A DNA stretch of 64,000 nucleotides from Charina bottae (taxonomy: Eukaryota > Chordata > Lepidosauria > Squamata > Charinaidae). Where the stretch lies: the NCBI GenBank assembly GCA_023362775.1, contig JALMGJ010000002.1, positions 58,367,914 through 58,431,913 of the forward strand. The letters run 5' to 3'. The notes beneath the pieces are model-generated. The model searched no databases. It was not told the DNA's origin and worked only from the letters and a program-made list of their open reading frames with translations. Of this stretch, positions 55,991-64,000 are shown piece after piece; the stretch's first letter is position 1, and every line of letters starts with the position of its first letter. Both the position numbers and the translations under genes were made by a program.

Positions 55991-58023
55991 CCAAGCGGGG
56001 ATTCTGGTGCAGTGACGGGATCCCATTTCACTCCAGGTTGCAGTAAGCTACATGAACGGTTTTCTCTGGCAGTTGGCACCGGCCGCATTCTCCTTTTTAG
56101 CCTTTGAGTTTCCCGCCATTTGCGGGAGGGAGCCAATCGCGCCTCGCATTGCTCGGACCACCTTTTCCATCTCCTTTCTCACACACTGATAGGTGGAGGC
56201 AATTCTTCTTCCAGGCTGCCTCCAATCAGCTGCTCCAGATCCGATTCAAACTTCGCACCATCCCAGTTCTTTCCCGCTTCTACTGTTACTGGACCTTCTT
56301 CTTCAGAATCAGAATCAGCCTCCATCCTGACAATTTCCATATAGCTAAATGGACAGAAGTATTCTCTTCTACACAGCCACTTTTGCTTCTTTTGACAAAC
56401 ATACATCACAACAGACCACATGCTACTCACTATCTTGCTCCCAGCATTTGTACTGTATATCTTAATTTTTCCTATTTCTTATCCCCAGCCTCTTTGACTT
56501 CATTATCCCACCAAGCATTCTTTTTCGTTCTTCCTCATAGCATAATATTGCAGATTTCTGACACAATTTGTAATATAATTCTTTTCATTCTGTTCTGAGC
56601 AGCTCCCAACCACCTTTCTCTTTGTATATGTCTACTTTCCATCCATTCTGCTGGGAGATTAATCTACCTTCTAATGTCCCCCCCCCCATATAGGATGTTT
56701 CTCCCTGCATTCATTTTAGTTTCATCCTTGTTTCATTCATATCCTTTTTTTTTCTTTCATGTCCATTTTTTCCAGTATCCAATCTTGAGACTACACATTC
56801 AGAACCTCTCAACCCCCTTGCATCTTTCATTATTTTTTCCAATGTTTCATCTAAACTATCAAGTAAATCATACATTTCAAAGTGGTTTCTGTTTTTTGTT
56901 TGTTTTGTTTTGCTATGTGTATGCATGGACAGACTTATGAATAAATGCTAAAACCATTTATTCAAAACAATTATTTTTCAAATAATATTATTTCTAAACA
57001 ATAAATGCTTATTTTTTCTAAGCAGACACTCAGTAATCACCATTTTCTGAGAGCTGGCTGTTCGGTCTCTTCTTAAAACCCTCCAGAAATGGAGAATCAC
57101 ACCACCAGATTATGTTCAGTTTTCCAAAAACTCACCCCTGATTTTTTATTATTATCATCACCTTTTACCAGAATGTAGCATGTAACTATTGCCAACCAAT
57201 TAATTCCTACTTCATATACTTCCTGACAATCTAGAGGACACCATTTCATTCTTTCTGTTACATATTAGCTCTTTTATTTATAAGTAAGCTTGTACCTTCA
57301 ACTCCATACATGTATTCCTTTACTCTGCAAAATCAGTTCACTGTCATTCAGTCCTATTATATCTTTCCCCTTTCTCTTAATTATTGAAACACATAACTAG
57401 TCTATTTTACTTTCATTCACTTTATTTGTTAAGTCTTGATGTTAACATTCAAAGACAACATCTTCCATGGTTATCAATAGGTGAACACTTGAATATTGAC
57501 TCTACTGCCCATCATGGGCTTAGTCAATGAAGGCTTTCCTATAATACTTCTAGTAAGAAAGACTGGACTAGATTACCAGATTTTGAAATGCTCATGCTAT
57601 AAGCAATTTCTCTGATAATGGTAAGGACACGATACTGATCAGTTTTTGGCACATTTTAACCAGTATACCATAACAATAAACCTGGTTCTACCCTAAGCAT
57701 GTTTACATTATTTTATCCTAGCTAGGATCTCTCATCTAGAGACTACTTGGGAAGCCTTGTTATTGCTTCTATCCCACCAACTAGGACATACATGCAGTAT
57801 ACTCACACACACTCAATATACAAAATGCTAGCAGATCTTTTTATATCGAATAGAATACATAACCTGAAATACTTGTAAGTCACTTGGATGATTTGTGAGA
57901 GCTTCAAAGTATAAGAGAGATTTGGCATTGGAATTTTCAACCTGTTGATGATTTATATTTAAAGGGTACTACATCTGTGTACTAAAGAATACCTTTTGGA
58001 TCTCAGCCAGCATTTAATGATTA
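55991..58023. other. Intron, mostly unassigned
   Basis: 56040-56430 is locally GC-rich, with a minus frame (56430-56179) rich in acidic residues (MEADSDSEEEGPVTVEAGKN) that could be a retroelement remnant. The rest shows nothing recognisable. Confidence 0.4.
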
Positions 58024-58027
58024 CTAG

Positions 58028-58702
58028 TGTTAGAAGGTAATCTTACCAAGGTTCGTCCCAAGCTGGGAATGAATAGACTCAGGCAGTTGCTGGAACAGAG
58101 GTTTGCTGGTTTATTTCCAAGAGCACATGCAGAGTACAGAAGTACAGAATATGCTGGTTGGAAGGTGGCCACACCTGTATTTCCCCCACAGGCCATTTAT
58201 ATAGGAGAGCTTGGTCGTTGCTATGCAAAGGTGTTCCTGCCCCCTAGGAACTTGAGAGAAGTGTAATTTGCCGGATTTCAGAGAGGAGGCGCTCTGTGGT
58301 TGGGCCCCCTGCTGTTTGTGTTTCCTGTCTGTGTTCCCTGCGGGCGGTGGCTTTGTCTACTTACTTGGAATGTGCACCTTGGAAGGAATCTTTTGTTATT
58401 TGATTATGGAGATCTGTTTGGCTGGGGAAGAAGGTCTACCTGAATGGACTGGCTAAGTTCTGTGAATGAGCTGACCTTTTGTGTTCCAAGCTTTCCAACT
58501 GAATCGGAAGGGAATCCTTTGTCTGAGCAGTTGGGCTTCTTTTCCATCTTAATCTCTGGCATTATCAAACTCATTCTATTTTGTAACCTTTTAACAATTG
58601 GGCTTCCTTTACCTGTTCTGGGGGAAGACAACATGGAGGGCAGACAGTGTTCTGGGGGAAGACTATATGCAGGGCAGGGAGAGATCTTAATTTATCCCAA
58701 CA
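58028..58702 (-). mobile_element. Solo LTR
   Basis: 675 bp from TGTTAG to AACA, flanked by CTAG on both sides (58024-58027, 58703-58706). Read on the minus strand it begins TGTTGGGATAAATT and has a TATA box CTATATAAAT (58204-58195). An AATAAA signal (58115-58110) lies about 80 nt downstream, and it ends CTTCTAACA, a normal U3-R-U5 layout. No internal region. Parent group (Gypsy-like or endogenous retrovirus) not determined. Confidence 0.75.
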
Positions 58703-58706
58703 CTAG

Positions 58707-60261
58707 TAAATTGCATTTTGCATACAGTAGAGATGGATCCTAACTGTGTATGGGTTACAACTATGTTTTTAAAAATGTAATGGAAAGCCTTAATTTGACA
58801 ATTGAAAATTTTATTGAAAATCAAAATAATAACATGGTATCACAATTACAGTGTTTTCAGAGAACATTTGTTTTGGTTCCCTTCTGGAGAAGGTTTGGCT
58901 GTTCAATTACAGGCCTCATTGCTTCTGTACTGTATTCAACTGAAATGTCAGTATTAAAAACAAACAAACAAACATAATGTTTACTGCTGTTCATTGGGCT
59001 ATTTATCCTTTCTGACATAAATCTCTATTATACTTCAAGTGCACTGAGTACTTTGTCTATTCTTCTTTTTGGAAAGAGGTTATGCTCCATGATACATTCC
59101 TGCAGACAGCAAGCAAAGCAGATAGTATTGTGGTTTTATGATTTAAAAAGAATTTGAATCAGAAGATAATTTCTGCTAGCTTGGAAACAAGAATTTGGAT
59201 CAAAAGACTGTGGTGCCAGCAATTCTGGCATTGCAAGGCATTCTAAATGTTTTTCTTAAGTATCGGCCGGGTTGAGAGTTCAATCTTTTGTCTGTTTTAG
59301 GACTGATAAGTGGGTTACCATGGTAAATAATTGTTTTGGCCTATATGTAGAAAGGTATATATTAACATGTCCTTTGTGTTGCAAAGTGTGCCTTGTTTCT
59401 TCTTTGTTCTCTACTCTGTTGTTCTTTTTTGCCTCTGTAAATTATGCTGAGAGGGAAATTTTGTAGTTATTTTTTAATTAATATATATAATATTTGCTGA
59501 AAAAGTTTTTGTGTCTTTATTTGATCTCTCAATTGCAAACGGTTTCTGGAATATTTAAAACACCAACAGATAGCTAATGAGAAAATGGAAGTTTTAAGAG
59601 CCATTTAAAAAGTTCAGCATGGAAATTTTAAATAAAGTCTCATAAGCGACAACAGCTTGGGTCAAATGAAGCAATCATTTCAGTATCACACATAGAAGTT
59701 GATGTGATCTGGTTAGACTGATATATCTAGGGAGACCTTACTTCAGTCTGCTATAAGAGATACTTTTTGTTCTGCTAAGGCTGCAAGAATGCATATTTCA
59801 TGGAAGGCTGAACTGCTTAACATAGCATAATAGAACAAAAATGGAACAATGGTGTATGGTATTTTCTGGATTCTCTTTTCCAGATCCCTTTTCTTCACAA
59901 ACAGAGGTACATAAAATGTTGATTTGTAGGCCTTTCCCCAGCCTCTTAGTGGGTATGCTTAAGAAAATGAGAGATTATATTTAAGATGCTGCAATTATTT
60001 CTATCAGATAATAGCTTCCATGTATACTAAATGCATGAAAACACATGGAAAATTAGATACTTTTTGGGGGGATTCTCTTTGTATTCATGCCTAAGAAGAT
60101 ACAGTTGGCTGGAAATTCATATTCAGATCATGCAGCCTAACCTGTCGATCACCCTGGGCAGTTAAAGAGGTAAAAAGAGAAAAAGCGGGATTGTGATCTG
60201 AAAGATTAACCCTTAATCTTGGTGAGATGAAACTGATTCTGCAATACAGAGAGAAAGAGAC
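58707..60261. other. Intron, nothing recognised
   Basis: AT-rich, no element recognised. Confidence 0.5.
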
Positions 60262-60282
60262 AGAGAAGCTATATACATTTTT

Positions 60283-60472
60283 TTTCAATCTTTATTTCTT
60301 TAACACCCATAACATACACATACATATAAAAAAAAAACACAAAAAAAATTCCATAGACATAAAACAAACACAATATAATGCATAACCTTCAATTTTAAAC
60401 TTTTATCCTCTACCCCTAACTCACTTATCCTTCTTCTCTCTTCTTTCTAACACCTTCTTAAAGTATGTATAT
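60283..60472 (-). mobile_element. Short retroposed LINE 3' end with TSD
   Basis: Flanked by AGAGAAGCTATAYACATTTTT (60262-60282 and 60473-60493, one mismatch). The interior starts with a T run (poly-A on the minus strand) and is A/C-rich, like an L1-type 3' end truncated to about 190 bp. Confidence 0.65.
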
Positions 60473-60493
60473 AGAGAAGCTATACACATTTTT

Positions 60494-61346
60494 AAAAGTG
60501 CATGTTACTTGCCTTCATGCAACTGATTTCAACTTAAATAGCCTCTTCAACCGAACTTTGGTTCACACAAGCAGGAAGAGACAGACAAAGGTTTGTTTTC
60601 CGATGCTCCATCTACGGCCAGTCAGGGTGGGCAAAAGGGTACCATCTATTCTCTTAGATTTTCAGGAGAGTTTTATGCCTGATTCGAAGTATCAATTTAT
60701 TTTCAAAATCAGACTTTTCCCTCCATCTGGAGGAAAAAACATCATTATGCTTTTTAGCTAGCTTCATAAAATAAGCGCTGGTTGGATTGTGAATAACTAC
60801 GTTTTTAACAGATGTTTTCAAAGCTTTCAAGTTGGAAACACTGGACTCTCCTATTTATACTATTGTCCAGATTGATGGCCATTATATTCTTATGTCAAAA
60901 TACATCCTTCATCCTTTTTGTCCCTGGCTCTTTTTTCCTATCAGTTCACATAGTATATCACTGTATTTATCACAGTAGCCAGGCTTCCTAGTGCAATTTA
61001 TTTACATGCATATGAATTACCATGATTGCATAATGCTTTCATCAACATAAACTGTATTCACTTAAACTCCTTTTAACAGGGGAGTTGTTATCTGTAATTT
61101 ATCAGGCAATCATTTCAACAATAGTAAAGAGGTGCAGGAATCAAATCTATAGCTCATTCTCTTGTCTCCTAAGTAAACTAGAAGGTTGTTAATTAAGTGG
61201 TTGAGGGCATGCTTGAAATGACTTGAAAGGTTTTTTGTACTGGTGTCTTTGGAAAAAGACCTTTGGGATCTTTGTAGTTATTCCTGAAATAACTGATATT
61301 TGTGAACTTCATGTATGACCAAGAAGGACTTTTTCCTGTCCTACAG
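60494..61346. other. Intron, nothing recognised
   Basis: Ends in the acceptor of the exon at 61347. Confidence 0.5.
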
Positions 61347-61522
61347 AAAAAACTGTCATCACTAACCCACCTTGCGATATGGATGTTACTGTTGGAGAAA
61401 GTATTGTTCTGCCTTGTCAAGTATCCAAAGATCCATCCATTGAGGTTGTCTTTTCATGGTCATTCAATGGAGATCTTATTGATTTTAAAAGAAGAATGAC
61501 TCATTTTGAAAGAGCTGGAAGC
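61347..61522 (+). CDS. CNTN6: Contactin exon: first part of Ig domain 6
   Basis: The acceptor is tcctacag ending at 61346 and the donor is gtaagt from 61523. The 176-nt exon has two leading bases (completing Glu) and 58 codons, ending on a codon boundary. The peptide [20 protein letters not shown] leads to [20 protein letters not shown] and then [21 protein letters not shown] holds the B-strand cysteine and FSWSF the core tryptophan of Ig6. The [15 protein letters not shown] block matches CNTN6 as I remember it. The extra cysteine in NPPC is unusual. A shorter donor choice one base earlier would break the phase, so 61522 is preferred. Confidence 0.93.
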
Positions 61523-61719
61523 GTAAGTTTAGTTTAATCATTGTTTGTGTGCATATATTTTTGTGTACACATTTAAAAACATCTCATTCTGAAATCACAT
61601 GAAAAATAGTTTTGAAAATTTCCTCTGTAGTAAAAAACATAAAGGGACATTTTTATGCGCGTTTGTAAAATATATGTATGTCTGAGAGAGAGATATAGAT
61701 AGGTATGTATCATCTATCC

Positions 61720-61725
<6 letters not shown>

Positions 61726-61776
<51 letters not shown>

Positions 61777-61780
61777 TTTG
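61726..61780. repeat. (TTTA)n microsatellite
   Basis: About 13 units forming the 3' tail of the minus-strand LINE that follows. Confidence 0.95.
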
Positions 61781-62829
61781 ATTTCTCACCGCCCAACTCC
61801 CTCAAGGGACTCTGGGCGGTTTACAAATCATCAGAATTACGAATATTAAAGATTAAGACATTAAAATAACCATTTAAAATACCATACATATAAAACTTAA
61901 GAAGGCGATGTGTTCTTTCAGCCTTGGAAGGGCTATTCTAGGACCATCTTACTATACTAGCCATCCCCAGGAGTTTCTGCCCTCCTTACCGCCCCAGGCC
62001 TGTTGACAAAGCCAAGTTTTAAGTTGTTTCCTGGAGCCCAGGAGCGAGGTAGATTGTCTTAACTCTGTGGGAAGAATATTCCACAGGGCAGGCGCTGCTG
62101 CAGAGAAGGCACGCTTCCATGACCCCATGAGATGGAATTGTTTAACTGATGGGGTCCATAGCATGCCCTCCCTGCATGACCGGATGGGACGGGCCAATGT
62201 AATGGGGATAAGACGGTCCCTTAGGTAACCTGGTCCCATGCCATGAAGGGCTTTACAGGTCATAACCAACACCTTGAATTGCACCCGGAAGCAAACTGGA
62301 ACCCAGTGCAGCTCGCATAGTAATGGTGTCACATGAGTCCGATATGGGACTTCTAAGATGGTTCGTGCGGCTGCATTCTGGATCAGTTGGAGCTTCTGGA
62401 TACTCTTCAAGGGTAGCCCCATGTAGAGCGCATTACAGTAGTCTATATGTGAGATAACCAGGGCATGAGTGACTGTTCAAAGGGCCTCCCGCTCCAGGAA
62501 AGGTTGCAACTGGCGCACAACACGAAGTTGTGCAAAGGCCCTCCTGGCCACGACTGCCACCTGCTCTTCAAGCAGGAGTCGTGAGTCCAGGAGGACCCCC
62601 AAGTTACGTACCGGGTCTGTCTGGGGCAGTGCTACCCCATCCAGAACTAGAGATGACAACTTCCTAGAAATAGAGGAGCCATTAATCCACAGCTACTCTG
62701 TCTTACTAGGGTTCAGTCGAAGCCTGTTTTTCCCCATCCAGGCCCCTACAGCCCCCAGGCACTTGGACAGGGTAGAAACTGCATCACTTACTTCCCCTGG
62801 GATGGAGATGTATAATTGAGTATCAATTT
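61780..62829 (-). mobile_element. CR1/L2-group LINE, RT C-terminus and 3' UTR
   Basis: The minus frames 62659-62477 (LSSLVLDGVALPQTDPVRNL, then GVLLDSRLLLEEQVAVVARR) and 62422-61952 (MGLPLKSIQKLQLIQNAAAR, LHWVPVCFRVQFKVLVMTCK, LWNILPTELRQS) are consecutive parts of the RT. 5' truncated at about 62829, just after the palm domain. It supplies the segment deleted in copy B and so serves as a reference. Confidence 0.88.
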
Positions 62830-63991
62830 TGTCCCGTTGTTTTTTTTTAATTAGCAAAATGTCAGGCATGGCAAGATTGATTCAGCCAAGATGCAATTAT
62901 CATTTTAAAAGTGCTTGATTGAGGTGCCTGATGTTGGGTGAGACTAGAGAGGGGCAAGGAAGGCGGAAAGAGAGAGAGAGAGGGAGACAGAGAGAGACGG
63001 GGAGAGAGATCTTTGCCACCGCCTCTGCTGTGCTCTTAGCTGGTCGCTCTCTGCTCTCTGTTTGTTTTATTAAAATGCGTTCGGGATGTGATCCCGCCCC
63101 CTTTTTTCAAGAGCAAAACTGATTATTTCTCCAGCTCGGCAAGAGAGAGTCTTTCATTTGGGTTTGTGGGAGAGAGAGAAAGAGGGAGGAAAAAAAGCAG
63201 GAGGAGGGGGAGGGAAGGCAAAAGGAAGAGAAGCCTCACCGGGCATGGAGTTTTTGAATCCTCCCTTCCCTGCCTCTCTTCTCTCCCCCCTTCCCTCCTT
63301 CCTTCGATCTGTGATGTTACAAAGCCCGTGAGCTGTACTTTCCCCATTTGCCTCCTCTCAAATACAGTCCCCCTCTACGTCTACCTAAATTTTTGTATGA
63401 GTTCTGTCACTGAAGAATAATTGTAATAAAACTTTTTCATTTTAATGAAAACAAAAATATTTTTATATATACAGTAATCTGTTTAAGGACCAGCAAATGG
63501 ATCTTAAAAACTCTTTAAAACTTTTTTTATCATCTTACTTTTTCATGAATATGGAATATTACATAAGTTTAACCCCGTCCCATTTTTGCCATCCCAATGT
63601 CCCGTTTTTGTCTCAAGGTCAGCCTAAGTACAAGTCTTATGGTCAGCCTAAGTACAAGTGTGTACTTGTAATTTGTCCTGAGTTCCCAAAATACACTGCA
63701 TGGGCATGTTTCTTCTAAGTCATAAGGTTTCATTTTGAATCCGTTTCCAAAATCTACTCAGTGGAATCTTTATTGCTTTGTATAGCCACATCCATTTGGT
63801 TTTTGCTTTCAGTGCTGGCATTATTTGTGGGAAGCTGTAATAAAAGTGTCTGAATGAAAGAAATGGATGACAGTAATGTATAATTCAATTTAAAAAGTGC
63901 ATCTTTATTAATATTTCGCAAATTATATAAAAAAATCCATTATGGGAAATATATCATGTGTGATTAGATGTTTGTGTTCTTTTTATCTAAG
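62830..63991. other. Last intron in the window
   Basis: A GA-rich tract at 62966-63005 and purine-rich 63165-63235. A 21-bp tandem duplication (GGTCAGCCTAAGTACAAGT) at 63616-63660. 62930-63420 is locally less AT-rich and has AATAAAAC near 63425, but no LTR ends were found. Confidence 0.5.
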
Positions 63992-64000
63992 GAATCTGTA
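63992..64000 (+). CDS. CNTN6: Contactin exon, start only: continuation of Ig6
   Basis: A pyrimidine-rich tract (tttgtgttctttttatct) followed by AAG ends at 63991. The next nine bases, GAATCTGTA, read Glu-Ser-Val in phase 0, the phase left by the exon ending at 61522. CNTN6 orthologues have ESVGDLMIRN-like sequence at this point. Only three codons are visible, so this rests on phase, splice-site quality and position. Confidence 0.7.

Larger units (their letters stand above)
1..64000 (+). other. CNTN6: Contactin gene body (probable CNTN6), internal part
   Basis: Seven + strand exons with linked phases lie in this window, so all other sequence is inferred to be intron. Contactins are GPI-anchored neuronal adhesion proteins with six Ig and four fibronectin type III domains; only Ig3 (second half) to Ig6 is encoded here. 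The assignment to CNTN6 rather than CNTN3, 4 or 5 rests on my memory of family sequences: the Ig5 start (ASAPDFSK), the Ig5-Ig6 region ([11 protein letters not shown]) and the Ig6 block ([15 protein letters not shown]) fit CNTN6 best. I found no exon in 1-7331, so the exon encoding the first half of Ig3 should lie upstream. Promoter, signal peptide, FNIII and GPI-signal exons are outside the window. Confidence 0.8.

Noticed and set aside
56179..56430. Acidic minus-strand frame (MEADSDSEEEGP...)
   Set aside because: Suggestive composition but no recognised domain, no splice context and no second copy in the window.
62930..63420. Candidate CpG-rich promoter or LTR
   Set aside because: GA-rich and somewhat GC-richer than the surroundings, but no TG...CA ends with a duplication, no TATA in a sensible place, and few CpGs.

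Overview
The window is vertebrate nuclear DNA, most likely from a squamate reptile and plausibly a snake. The evidence is a Sauria-type tRNA SINE, a BovB (RTE) LINE with long readable reverse-transcriptase ORFs, CR1/L2-group, L1 and R4/Dong LINEs, Penelope-like elements with a GIY-YIG endonuclease, hAT and pogo-like MITEs, and many microsatellites. There is no prokaryotic gene organisation.

The only host gene I can support is a contactin-family cell-adhesion gene on the + strand, best matched to CNTN6 (NB-3). Six complete internal exons are visible (7332-7510, 8268-8404, 11420-11549, 12103-12253, 30197-30324, 61347-61522). A seventh begins at 63992 and runs off the end. All splice sites are AG/GT and all codon phases chain without a break. 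Together they encode the second half of Ig domain 3, all of Ig4 and Ig5, and most of Ig6. The rest of the window is intron, including introns of about 17.9 and 31.0 kb.

Layout. 1-7.3 kb: a Penelope-like inverted pair, an internally deleted L1 with an 18-bp target duplication, R4 and CR1/L2 remnants. 7.3-12.3 kb: four exons and a Sauria SINE carrying an extra 0.48-kb segment. 12.9-14.5 kb: a hAT MITE and a Penelope-like element with a 227-aa GIY-YIG ORF. 18-21 kb: a pogo-like MITE split by a solo LTR, and a second one split by L1. 22.6-24.6 kb: BovB. 26.8-28.4 kb: a Penelope-like inverted pair and an intact pogo-like MITE. 30.2 kb: exon. 33-45 kb: hAT MITEs, a nested SINE, R4, an old RTE, and Gypsy-like and Copia-like fragments. 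45.9-53.1 kb: a hAT element with 8-bp TSD, a CR1/L2 LINE split by an antisense copy of its own family, and an R4-type fragment inside an 81-bp direct repeat. 53.6-54.1 kb: Penelope-like copy with TSD. 55.5-56 kb: 36-bp minisatellite. 58 kb: solo LTR. 61-64 kb: exons and another CR1/L2 LINE.

The most interesting pattern concerns the Penelope-like elements. Three distinct families carry a hammerhead-ribozyme-like core near their 3' ends, all with the same one-nucleotide insertion before stem II. Four copies are 5'-to-5' inverted pairs with both 3' ends outward, and two of these are flanked by perfect 14-bp target duplications, so each pair was inserted as a unit.
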